The notes under the pieces: model-generated | Told to the model about the DNA's origin: nothing | The model's input: the letters and a program-made list of their open reading frames with translations, nothing else | The model's database searches: none | Program-made: the position numbers and the translations under genes | Assembly (NCBI GenBank): GCA_030834835.1 | Contig: JAUQXD010000108.1 | Location: 1-12,885, forward strand | Direction: 5' to 3' | Length of the DNA: 12,885 nucleotides | Source: Thermoflexales bacterium | GTDB lineage: Bacteria; Chloroflexota; Anaerolineae; Fen-1058 | In this document: positions 6,387 through 12,885 of the stretch, piece after piece | Numbering within the stretch: position 1 is the first letter of the stretch | Layout: each line of letters begins with the position of its first letter

Positions 6387-6827
6387 ATGCAGCGAGAAAC
6401 CAAACTGATTTATGACAAAGAAGAACTAACGGGAACAGACTACTTCGAGTTTCTTCCTGGCAAATACCACGATCAATGCTGGTGTGACGGATCGGTATTT
6501 TTAGACGAGGAGACTTTCACATTACTAGAGCCAGCCTTCGCAATGAATATTCGGCACTACGATCATTATGCCTTCACAGAGGTAAGCAAGGATGAATGGC
6601 CGGGAGTTCTCAGCGCCCTAAGAGAATTGGGAGACCATCTCAACATCGCAACCCAAACTAATGACCTCGAGGGCCGACTCGGTATGATGTTTACAACGAC
6701 AGAGTCTGACTTCAACCAGAATTTCGAGATAAACAAAAACAAATTGATCGATGTTGCAGACAGGTTGAGAGTCTGGATCATGGAAGCACTTGCCCAAAAC
6801 GAATGTGTCACGATTCTAGGAATGTGA
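6387..6827 (+). CDS. Hypothetical protein, AT-richer orphan gene
   Basis: A 146-residue soluble, acidic protein of no family I recognise. It has no signal peptide or membrane helix. Visible features are FLPGKYHDQCWCDGS (about 18-32, two Cys and two Trp), a central HYDHYAFTEVSKDEWPGVL stretch, and a C-terminal helix ending in VTILGM. The ATG at 6387 follows AAGGCAGG (6374-6381), the nearest purine-rich site; the frame is open further upstream but overlaps the GT4 gene. Base composition is visibly lower in GC than the neighbours, with TTA, CTA, ATA and AGA codons that they avoid. This suggests recent transfer. Single small cargo genes of this size are often immunity or accessory proteins, but nothing here shows that function. 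It sits in the same direction 37 nt after the GT4 stop and may be transcribed with it. Confidence 0.65.
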   Translation: MQRETKLIYDKEELTGTDYFEFLPGKYHDQCWCDGSVFLDEETFTLLEPAFAMNIRHYDHYAFTEVSKDEWPGVLSALRELGDHLNIATQTNDLEGRLGMMFTTTESDFNQNFEINKNKLIDVADRLRVWIMEALAQNECVTILGM

Positions 6828-6850
6828 TTGATCGGCTAGTGTCATCGCAG

Positions 6851-6900
6851 TTGTCTATTTGTTGGCTTGTCTACTTGTTTCCTTGTTTCCTCATCTACTT
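6851..6900 (+). repeat. Octamer array upstream of the C39/SH3/glycosidase gene
   Basis: The stretch has an 8-bp period: TTGTCTAT, TTGTTGGC, TTGTCTAC, TTGTTTCC twice, TCATCTAC, and a trailing TT. It is a longer-period relative of the heptamer arrays elsewhere. It sits just before the extended -10 box of the following gene, so its promoter region is largely repeat sequence. Confidence 0.6.
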
Positions 6901-6908
6901 TAGTCCCG

Positions 6909-6917
6909 TGCTACAAT
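6909..6917 (+). promoter_or_regulatory. Extended -10 promoter (TGC-TACAAT)
   Basis: TGC followed by TACAAT lies 27 bp upstream of the ATG at 6945, after the octamer array. It has the same TACAAT hexamer and TGn extension as the promoter before uxs. No -35 hexamer stands at the usual spacing. It suggests that the following gene has its own promoter rather than relying on the glycan operon. Confidence 0.5.
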
Positions 6918-6944
6918 CACATCATCCTCAACCAGGAGCGAAGC

Positions 6945-9407
6945 ATGAGCAGCAGAATCCTCAACGTTCCGTACAAGACGCAGTGGGAGCCGGATGCCAA
7001 TCAAAAGAAGACCGATTGCGGGCCGTGCTGTGTGGCGATGATCCTGGCCGGCATGGGTCAGCCCGTCGCTACCAACGATGTGGTCAATGCGGCCGGCGGT
7101 ATGTCCGGCGACAGCGGCCTGCTGCAATGGGAAGTCGCCGCCAGAGCCGCTGCGTTTGGCCTGGACATGACGACCGGCAGCGGCTTCACGCTGGAGAACC
7201 TGAAGAGTTTTATCGACAACGGCCAGCCGCTCATTGCACTGGTGAAGTATGCGAACCTGCCAGACCGCGTAGACAAAAACTCGGTGAACGGGCACTACGT
7301 CGTCGTCGTCGGTTACGATGACGCACGCGGCGTGGCGTACATCAACGACCCCGATTATTTTTCTGGCACGACCGACGGCAGCCAGAAAGCCTATGCCTAT
7401 GAAACGTGGCTGTCGGCGTGGCGCGGCGACAACGCCACCGATCAGACCTACAATTGCAGCGCGATTGTGCCGACGAAGCAAAACATTGTCGGCGGCACGG
7501 GCGTGGCGACGCAGCCGATCGATCAGCCGACCCGCGACGTGTTCGTGATCGCGCCGTTGGGCTTGCAACTTCGCGCGCAGCCCAGCGTCACCGTCGGCGC
7601 CCCGAACGGCGCGCTGTTCGGCCAGCACCTCACGGCGGTCGGCAGCGAAAGCGCCGCCGATGCTTCAGGCTACACCTGGCAGAAAGTGCGCACCGATGCG
7701 GGGGTGAGCGCCTTTGTCGCCGCCTCGCTCAAAGGCGAGCGCTATTTGACTGACACCAGGCCCGATGATCCCTTCACTGCCACCGTGCTCGACGTGCCCG
7801 CCGTGCGTAACGCCAATGGTCTGGCGATTCGCGATCAACCTAATCCCGCGCTGAACGCACTCTGCCGCGTACAGCCCGGCGAGCGCCTGACGGTCTATCG
7901 TCAACTGGAGAGCAATGGCCTGCCGTGGCTGTGGGCCAAAGCACCCAACGGTACCATCGGTTACGCGCGCGAATCAGACGCCGGCCAGGTGTTTGTGAGC
8001 CGCGACGTCCCGGTCGTGATCGATACGTCGAACTCCGGCGCGGTGTCGGGCGACATCTGGGTGACAGTCGCCAGCGGACTCTTCGTGCGGCAACAACCCG
8101 ATCGGGATGCTCTGCTCGTCGATCCCGGTAAGCCGGGCGTCAGCATCGGCGCGCATCTCACTATCATCGGACCGAGCAAAGCCGTCGCCAACGATGTGTG
8201 GCAGCAGATCAAGACCGACGATGGTCGCCAGGGTTGGGTGGCAGTCAAGATCGATGGCGTCGAATCAGTCACGCCTGTTAAGTCCACCGGCGAAGTCTGG
8301 ATCAGCACGGACGGCGGATTGTTCCTGCGCCCGCAGCCCGATAAGAATTCGGGCACGGTGGTGAAAGACCCCCTGCCCAAAGGCACGCACTTAAACGTGC
8401 TGGGGCCAAAGCAGGGGCCGGATGCGCTCAACCTGACCTGGCAGCCCGTGAAAACCGACGATGGCCGCCAGGGTTGGGTGGCGGTGCTGAGCGGCACCGA
8501 AGCACTTGTCTCCACCAGCGCTCCGATTCAAATTCCGCCCGTGAGCATTGTGCCGTGGGGCAAGTGTCTGGCGGGGCTGGGCATGGGCAATCCACAACCG
8601 CTGTCGCCGATTGAGTTGGGCGTGATTCGCAAGGCCAATCTGGAAGCATTCAAGATGCTGACGCTGCCCGATCCCGGCGAGAACAAGACGCTGATCAGAC
8701 AGCTGCAACAGATCAATCCGAATATGTTCATCGTGGCGCGCCTGTTCTTCAAGCCCGACGTGGATAACAGGCGGCCGTTTTCGCCACAGGAGTTTGTCAA
8801 AGTGATTGAGGGGGGCATGACCGCGTGTTTTGAAGCGGGCGTGCGCTACTTCGAAGTCCACAACGAACCGAATCTCCCCGACGAAGGCGACACCTGGAAT
8901 TGGAACGGCGGCGCGGGGTTCGGCCAATGGTTGACGCAAGTGCTGGGCATTCTTCGCGGCAAATTCCCGGGCGTGAAGTTGGGCTATCCGGGCCTGTCGC
9001 CCAACGACGCGATGCGGTCGTTCATCGACGGCTCGACCGGTGCCATCGCGCAGTGCGATTGGATCGCCGCGCATAGCTACTGGCAGCATCCCACGCAGCC
9101 GCCCTTCCCGATGAATGCCGAAAACTCCGGCCTGAAGTGGCGCGTATTCCGCACTCTGTTTCCCGACAAGTTGATCATGGTCACGGAGTTCAGCAACAAT
9201 CGGGCGCAATTCAACAACGTGCCCACCACCGACGAAGACAAAGGCCGGCAGTATGTGGACTACTACAAACTGCTGCGCAATGAGCCTAACGTCGGCGCGG
9301 CCTTTGCCTTTGCCCTGACCTGGCCCGGCCAGGACATCAACCGCGAAGGCTGGGTGTTCAAGGGCGGTGAAACGAAGATCGCGGGGATTGTGGGGGCGAG
9401 AGCGTAA
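6945..9407 (+). CDS. C39-like peptidase domain + four SH3b modules + clan GH-A glycosidase domain
   Basis: An 820-residue modular protein. Residues 5-175 form a papain-like C39-family fold: DCGPCCVAM (24-32) with likely nucleophile C25, GHYVVVVGYDD (116-126) with H117, and INDPDYF (133-139) with D135, a complete Cys-His-Asp triad. Four bacterial SH3 modules follow at about 197-268, 276-352, 368-440 and 448-522. The last two share TDDGRQGWVAV and are a recent duplication. Residues about 530-820 resemble a GH5/GH39-type TIM barrel, with acid/base candidate E641 in EVHNEPNLP and nucleophile candidate E748 in VTEFSN. The ATG at 6945 has AGGAG 6 nt upstream. No signal peptide, lipobox or membrane helix is present, so the location is puzzling for a presumed cell-wall or glycan-binding protein; non-classical export or use on intracellular glycan are options. 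The C39 and SH3b calls are strong, the glycosidase call is good, and the substrate is unknown. Confidence 0.85.
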   Translation: MSSRILNVPYKTQWEPDANQKKTDCGPCCVAMILAGMGQPVATNDVVNAAGGMSGDSGLLQWEVAARAAAFGLDMTTGSGFTLENLKSFIDNGQPLIALVKYANLPDRVDKNSVNGHYVVVVGYDDARGVAYINDPDYFSGTTDGSQKAYAYETWLSAWRGDNATDQTYNCSAIVPTKQNIVGGTGVATQPIDQPTRDVFVIAPLGLQLRAQPSVTVGAPNGALFGQHLTAVGSESAADASGYTWQKVRTDAGVSAFVAASLKGERYLTDTRPDDPFTATVLDVPAVRNANGLAIRDQPNPALNALCRVQPGERLTVYRQLESNGLPWLWAKAPNGTIGYARESDAGQVFVSRDVPVVIDTSNSGAVSGDIWVTVASGLFVRQQPDRDALLVDPGKPGVSIGAHLTIIGPSKAVANDVWQQIKTDDGRQGWVAVKIDGVESVTPVKSTGEVWISTDGGLFLRPQPDKNSGTVVKDPLPKGTHLNVLGPKQGPDALNLTWQPVKTDDGRQGWVAVLSGTEALVSTSAPIQIPPVSIVPWGKCLAGLGMGNPQPLSPIELGVIRKANLEAFKMLTLPDPGENKTLIRQLQQINPNMFIVARLFFKPDVDNRRPFSPQEFVKVIEGGMTACFEAGVRYFEVHNEPNLPDEGDTWNWNGGAGFGQWLTQVLGILRGKFPGVKLGYPGLSPNDAMRSFIDGSTGAIAQCDWIAAHSYWQHPTQPPFPMNAENSGLKWRVFRTLFPDKLIMVTEFSNNRAQFNNVPTTDEDKGRQYVDYYKLLRNEPNVGAAFAFALTWPGQDINREGWVFKGGETKIAGIVGARA

Positions 9408-9526
9408 CGAGTGACGAGTGATGAGTGAATGGTAATCGGTCAATTGGTAATCAGTCAATTGGTAACTGGTTGACCGATTACGAGTTATCGCTTGACCATT
9501 TACCAATTACCGATCGACCAGTTGAC
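9404..9526. repeat. Heptamer and 15-bp repeat arrays with inverted copies after the modular gene
   Basis: GTAACGA, GTGACGA, GTGATGA and GTGAATG (9404-9431) start inside the stop codon of the preceding gene. Then come 15-bp units that read as 7+8: GGTAATCGGTCAATT (9431-9445), GGTAATCAGTCAATT (9446-9460) and GGTAACTGGTTGACC (9461-9475). Complementary TTACCAATTACC and GACCAGTTGACC segments (about 9500-9526) allow the block to fold back. This occupies much of the 299-bp convergent gap 9408-9706, in which I find no convincing gene. Confidence 0.7.
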
Positions 9527-9581
9527 CAAGAAGGAGGGACGGAGTGAAAGATTCGGCCCTCCGTTTGCGTTGTGCGACGAA

Positions 9582-9646
9582 AGACCTGACAGGTGGGCGA
9601 ACGGCGGCTTGCACGATCAAGATCAACTCGCCCACCTGTCAGGTCT
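9582..9646. repeat. Perfect 19-bp inverted repeat in the convergent gap
   Basis: The arms at 9582-9600 and 9628-9646 are exact reverse complements over 19 bp, separated by 27 nt. Within each arm ACCTG-A-CAGGT (or its complement) is a smaller palindrome. The repeat lies between the ends of two converging genes and could act as a two-way transcription terminator, although no T-run follows on either strand. It could equally be a small interspersed palindromic element. Confidence 0.75.
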
Positions 9647-9670
9647 CAAACCAATCCGCAATCGACTTCC

Positions 9671-9711
9671 GCATTATGCACTAAGCATTGAGCATTGTGC
9701 ATTGCATTACG
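9671..9711. repeat. Heptamer array overlapping the stop codon of the Eis-like gene
   Basis: The 7-bp units are GCATTAT, GCACTAA, GCATTGA, GCATTGT, a shortened GCATTG, and CATTACG (9671-9711). The minus-strand stop codon of the adjacent acetyltransferase gene (9707-9709) falls in the last unit. This is the rightmost clear array in the window. Confidence 0.65.
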
Positions 9712-11038
9712 CCATCGGCAGCACGTGCGACGGTCGTCTGGGGAACAGCGTCTCCAACACCGGCTCGAATTCCGGTTCAACTCCGCAGTCGGGGAACATG
9801 TAGCGCAGATCGCTCAACGATCGCCGCCCGAACAACAGTTGATTGAACGTGTACGGCGGAAACATCACGTTGTCGTGATCATCGGGCGTCCACGGTTCCG
9901 ATCGGATCTTGCCCGCCTCCACGATCAACTTGAAGCCGCGCACGCATTCACTCACCTTCATTTCGCCGCCGTAGCCCGCCAGACTCGATCGGGCCAATCT
10001 CGCTTCCAAAACCGGTGCGATGGTGTTGATGAACCTGGGCACATCGGGCACGCGCACATACCACGCATAGGACGGCGTAATCTTGTGGAATAGCTCAGGC
10101 GCGGCTTCAAAGACCGGATGCTGCTCCCCCAACTCAAAGTGCAACGTCGGCAACGGCTTCTCGTGCGCAGCCGCGACGAGCTCAGCCTCTGATTTCAGCC
10201 AACGCAGCGCAGCCGGCAGCAACGCGCGCAGCGATTGTCCTTCGATTACCGCGAATATCCGCACCGGGAACATGCCGCGCCACGACAGCGTGCGCGAAGT
10301 TCGGATCACCCCCACGGCGTGACCGTCACTCGTCTCGATGATGTGCAAGGCGTGATAGCCCGCCGATTGTGGTGCGACCTCGAATGCGATACGCGTCCAT
10401 TCCGCCGCCGATCGCGGACACGCGACCGACGATCGAGCACAATCCCGATCGTACAACTCCATTACCAAAGGCAGATCGTCCGGTGTCGCCAACCGGAAAC
10501 GATAGGCCTCGGTCTCGTCGGCCTGCAGCGGCGAGACCAAGGACGGATACACGCAGCGGCCGCCATCCAGATCGATCGCATATTCATAGCCGAACTGGCG
10601 GTAATACCACGGAATACCGGTGATGCCTTGCGCCAGTTGACCTTCGGCGTCGCCTTTGGCGTGAAACACGTCGAACTGCGCGCGGATCAGCCCGCGCCGC
10701 CGATAAGCCGGATCGGTCCCCACGGCCTCGGGGCGGCCTACCAGAAACGGCACGCCGTCATACGTCCACGTCTGTGGGATCGAGCACATCGACGAGACGA
10801 TGTGCCCCGTGCGCGTGTCTTCGACGATCGTCACATTACCCGGCCCGCAGGTGGGATGAGTGGGCGAGGTAAACTCGCGCGTCCACTGCGCGATGTACGG
10901 GTTGAACTTGCCGTCGTCGCCGTGAATGCGCCCGTTAAACTGCGCCAGCGGCTCGATGTCGTCGAGCGTGGCGAAACGCAAGATCAGGTTGTCGTCCAGG
11001 TTATAGACCGTTGTCGTGTTGGATCGTTCAAGCAGCAT
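9707..11038 (-). CDS. Eis-like GNAT N-acetyltransferase
   Basis: A 443-residue cytosolic protein that would transfer acetyl from acetyl-CoA to an amine; the substrate is unknown. An N-terminal GNAT domain (about 18-155) has the acetyl-CoA loop in VGTDPAYRRRGLIRAQF (106-122), then GIPWYYRQFGYEYA (141-154). A second GNAT-like half (about 180-330) follows, then a C-terminal SCP2-like domain ending FNQLLFGRRSLSDL and a short tail. That three-part plan and length fit the Eis family, known for acetylating aminoglycosides and other polyamines in mycobacteria; resistance here is not shown. The ATG at 11038 has GGAG 8 nt upstream. It lies 51 nt after the preceding acetyltransferase gene in the same direction and is probably the last gene of that unit. 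Its stop codon lies in a heptamer array. Confidence 0.85.
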   Translation of the reverse strand: MLLERSNTTTVYNLDDNLILRFATLDDIEPLAQFNGRIHGDDGKFNPYIAQWTREFTSPTHPTCGPGNVTIVEDTRTGHIVSSMCSIPQTWTYDGVPFLVGRPEAVGTDPAYRRRGLIRAQFDVFHAKGDAEGQLAQGITGIPWYYRQFGYEYAIDLDGGRCVYPSLVSPLQADETEAYRFRLATPDDLPLVMELYDRDCARSSVACPRSAAEWTRIAFEVAPQSAGYHALHIIETSDGHAVGVIRTSRTLSWRGMFPVRIFAVIEGQSLRALLPAALRWLKSEAELVAAAHEKPLPTLHFELGEQHPVFEAAPELFHKITPSYAWYVRVPDVPRFINTIAPVLEARLARSSLAGYGGEMKVSECVRGFKLIVEAGKIRSEPWTPDDHDNVMFPPYTFNQLLFGRRSLSDLRYMFPDCGVEPEFEPVLETLFPRRPSHVLPMA

Positions 11039-11089
11039 GGCTTTCTCCGTTGATGAGAACCCGTAACGAGCAAAGTCGACGAGTGCCCA

Positions 11090-12061
11090 TTACACTTTGC
11101 GCAGTATTTTCTGATACACCAACGATCGCAGAATGATTGACATGCCGGCTTTCAGATACAGCCGCTCTGCGCCAGTCAGGCTGGTGCCATCTACGCCCAG
11201 CCCCACTTTGTGTCGTCCCCGCCGGTAAAACTCGCCGAAGCCGTGCAGCAACAGCGCCAATCCCAGGCCGCGCCGTCGCCAGGCCGGCCGCACGGCCAGG
11301 TAACGGACGTGTCCCTCGTCTTCCTGGCCGGGGCGCCGCCAGCGGCTCAGGATCAAGCCCGCGATCTCATGGCCCTCAACCGCGAGAAACCAGTATGGCA
11401 CATCCTCGTCATCAGCGCGATCGATAAAATAGTGACGCCACTTATCGTAGGTCAGCCTGGTATGCCCCCACTCATCGGCCATGGCCTCTTCCCAGGCTTC
11501 ATACAAAGCGCGATCATCTTCGCCCAGGCGAAAGGCTCGAATCACGATCTCGGCGGGGACAGCCGGTTCCGGCGGAGGCTGCGTCATCTCGATTTGCAGG
11601 CGCAGCCACGTGCGGATGTGGCAATAGCCAGACTGCTCGATCCGCTGGCGCAGAGCGGTGCTCTGTTCGTAAACCCAGCCATGCTCCATGGTGACCGGCA
11701 CAGCCTGCGGCGCATGTGCCAGGGCTTGCCGGGCGCGCTCGTCGAGGCACTGCAACAGATATTCGCCCAGGCCGGTCTCGACCAAATCAGGGCGCACCCA
11801 CGAGGTTACTTCATAAGGATCGGGCGGCGTTTCTTCGTAGAAATCCGCATAGCCTGCCACGTGCCCGTTGGCGTCGAGCACCAGCCACGCATCAGTGTCG
11901 AGGTGAAAGTCGTCATCCCCCCACTGCCGATTGATCGACTCAAACGAGTAGTTGCGCAGGCCAATCTCGGCTTGCGAACAGGCATTCATCAAGTCCAGCA
12001 CGCCCATCAGATCAGAAGCCGTGGGACGTCGGACGGAAAAACCATCAGGCAATTTGTTCAT
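11090..12061 (-). CDS. Two-domain GNAT acetyltransferase, tandem paralogue 1
   Basis: A 323-residue protein with two GNAT halves. The N-terminal half (about 8-160) is degenerate, lacking a clear acetyl-CoA loop. The C-terminal half (about 170-315) is complete, with VRYLAVRPAWRRRGLGLALLL (252-272), GLGVDGTSLTGAERLYLKAGM (287-307) and an aromatic tail. This layout resembles mycothiol-synthase-like (MshD-like) double GNATs, with catalysis in the C-terminal half; the substrate is unknown. The ATG at 12061 follows AAAGGG 7 nt upstream and begins MNKLPDGFSVRRP. The frame is open upstream, but that sequence lies inside the preceding gene. It is separated by 37 nt from its paralogue and by 51 nt from the Eis-like gene, so a three-gene transcript is likely. 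Confidence 0.85.
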   Translation of the reverse strand: MNKLPDGFSVRRPTASDLMGVLDLMNACSQAEIGLRNYSFESINRQWGDDDFHLDTDAWLVLDANGHVAGYADFYEETPPDPYEVTSWVRPDLVETGLGEYLLQCLDERARQALAHAPQAVPVTMEHGWVYEQSTALRQRIEQSGYCHIRTWLRLQIEMTQPPPEPAVPAEIVIRAFRLGEDDRALYEAWEEAMADEWGHTRLTYDKWRHYFIDRADDEDVPYWFLAVEGHEIAGLILSRWRRPGQEDEGHVRYLAVRPAWRRRGLGLALLLHGFGEFYRRGRHKVGLGVDGTSLTGAERLYLKAGMSIILRSLVYQKILRKV

Positions 12062-12098
12062 GATTAACCCTTTCACAGTGACCGCGTGAAGCGATTCC

Positions 12099-12885
12099 TC
12101 AGGCTTCGCGCAACATTTTCCGATAGCGCAACGTCTCCGCCGCCACATGCATCCCGGCGCGCAGGTACAACCGATCGGCCCCGGTATAACTCGTGGCATC
12201 GACGCCGAGGCCCGCGCCTTTATAGCCGCGCCGCTGCATCTCGCCGAAGGCCGCGTGCAGCAGGGCCAGCGCGATGCCGCGCTTGCGCCACGCGCGCCGC
12301 ACCGCCAGATAGCGCACCGTGCAGTGGCCGGGCTGACCCGCGCGCGTCCAGCGGCACAACGCGTACCCGACGATGGTGTCGCCCTCGACGGCCAGAAACC
12401 ACGAACCGGGATCGAAGTCGGGTTCGGCTTCGATGAAGTAGTAGCACCACTTATCGAAAGGCAGCGGATCTTCCTGTCCCCACTCGTCGGCTTGCGCCTC
12501 CGCGAACGCGTCGTACACGGCGCGCTCCTCTTCACCGCGCCGAAACGATCGGATGGTGATACCGTCCGCCAGTTGTGGTTCAGGCAACGTGCCGTTGAAA
12601 TCGATCTGCATGCGATGGAATACCCGCTGACGGTGATAGCCGAACTTCTCCAATCGACGCTGCAAACCGACGTTGGTCGAATAGATGTAAACGTGTTCGA
12701 TCGAGACCGGCACGCCCGCCGGAGCCGACGTCATCGGCTGCGCGGCGCGTTCGTCGATCCACTGCAACAGCGCTTCGCCCACACCGCTGTCGGCGAAGTC
12801 GGGATGCGTCCACGTGTCGATGTCATACGGCGTCGGCGGCGCCTCAGTCATAAACTGGGCAAAGCCAACCAGTCGCCCGTCAGGC
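12099..12885 (-). CDS. Two-domain GNAT acetyltransferase, tandem paralogue 2 (5' end off the window)
   Basis: The frame stays open through the right edge (residues PDGRLVGFAQF precede the internal Met at 12851), so the true start is outside. The visible 262 residues align end to end with the neighbouring 323-residue protein: GVGEALLQWIDERA, MQIDF, DEWGQEDPLPFDKW, WFLAVEGDTIVGYALCRW, VRYLAVRRAWRKRGIALALL and GLGVDATSYTGADRLYLRAGM. About 60 N-terminal residues are missing by comparison. It is a cytosolic acyltransferase of unknown substrate, with the acetyl-CoA loop (RAWRKRG) in the C-terminal half. The pair clearly arose by tandem duplication and has diverged, especially in the N-terminal half and the tail. 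Confidence 0.85.
   Translation of the reverse strand, partial: PDGRLVGFAQFMTEAPPTPYDIDTWTHPDFADSGVGEALLQWIDERAAQPMTSAPAGVPVSIEHVYIYSTNVGLQRRLEKFGYHRQRVFHRMQIDFNGTLPEPQLADGITIRSFRRGEEERAVYDAFAEAQADEWGQEDPLPFDKWCYYFIEAEPDFDPGSWFLAVEGDTIVGYALCRWTRAGQPGHCTVRYLAVRRAWRKRGIALALLHAAFGEMQRRGYKGAGLGVDATSYTGADRLYLRAGMHVAAETLRYRKMLREA

Noticed and set aside
6867..6944. Lipoprotein-like leader (TTG start, STLVPC) for the modular protein
   Set aside because: It is a translation of the octamer array and the promoter, lacks basic residues at its start, and the ATG at 6945 has a clear ribosome site.
8391..9506. Long antisense frame opposite the modular gene
   Set aside because: It is a by-product of high GC third positions in the plus-strand gene, with no recognisable domain. 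Other long antisense frames (for example 1827-2447, 11210-12067 and 10235-11053) were rejected for the same reason.
9539..9566. Possible rho-independent terminator (ACGGAG...CTCCGT, then TTT)
   Set aside because: It has only a 6-bp stem, a 14-nt loop and a three-base T stretch, so it is not convincing.
11039..11089. Possible decayed heptamer array between GNAT genes
   Set aside because: GTAACGA resembles a known unit, but the following bases do not keep a 7-bp pattern.

Overview
The window is GC-rich, densely coding DNA with Shine-Dalgarno led genes. It suits a Gram-negative-like or diderm-type environmental bacterium. My best guess is Chloroflexota (Anaerolineae-like). That is an inference from the gene mix (UDP-xylose synthase, Wzy/WaaL-like ligase, GtrA pair, C39/SH3b/glycosidase chimera, GNAT clusters), from extended -10 promoters of the TGnTACAAT type, and from the many degenerate heptamer arrays. 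No rRNA or marker gene confirms it.

Layout. (1) 1-1227, minus: start of a membrane-anchored PAS sensor protein whose output domain lies off the left edge. (2) 1228-1520: divergent control region with an array of four TTGC(A/C) direct repeats at exact 11-bp spacing and a palindromic extended -10 promoter driving rightwards. (3) 1521-6349, plus: a tight cell-surface glycan operon made of UDP-glucuronate decarboxylase (UDP-xylose synthase), an O-antigen ligase/polymerase-like membrane protein, two tandem GtrA proteins and a GT4 glycosyltransferase. (4) 6387-6827: an AT-richer orphan gene that looks acquired. (5) 6945-9407: an 820-residue protein joining a C39-like cysteine peptidase fold, four bacterial SH3 modules and a clan GH-A glycosidase-like domain. 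(6) 9408-9706: a convergent intergenic region filled with repeats and a perfect 19-bp inverted repeat. (7) 9707-12885, minus: three consecutive GNAT acetyltransferase genes. One is Eis-like; the other two are two-domain paralogues from a tandem duplication, and the last is cut by the right edge.

The glycan genes plausibly work together. UDP-xylose synthase supplies a pentose donor, the GT4 enzyme adds sugars, the GtrA proteins handle lipid-linked sugar or its translocation, and the ligase/polymerase transfers the finished chain. The operon carries no UDP-glucose dehydrogenase, so UDP-glucuronate must come from elsewhere.

The most unusual feature is a family of degenerate 7-bp (in one case 8-bp) tandem repeats, often arranged as inverted pairs. 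They occupy nearly every gap between genes in 2456-9711 and also enter coding sequence. One array is read in frame inside the ligase gene, one forms that gene's C-terminal tail, one lies inside the GT4 gene, and one supplies two bases of the GT4 start codon within a potential 14-bp hairpin. A separate 86-bp REP-like hairpin element is also read in frame inside the GT4 gene. The arrays resemble the heptameric short tandemly repeated repetitive (STRR) sequences known from filamentous cyanobacteria.
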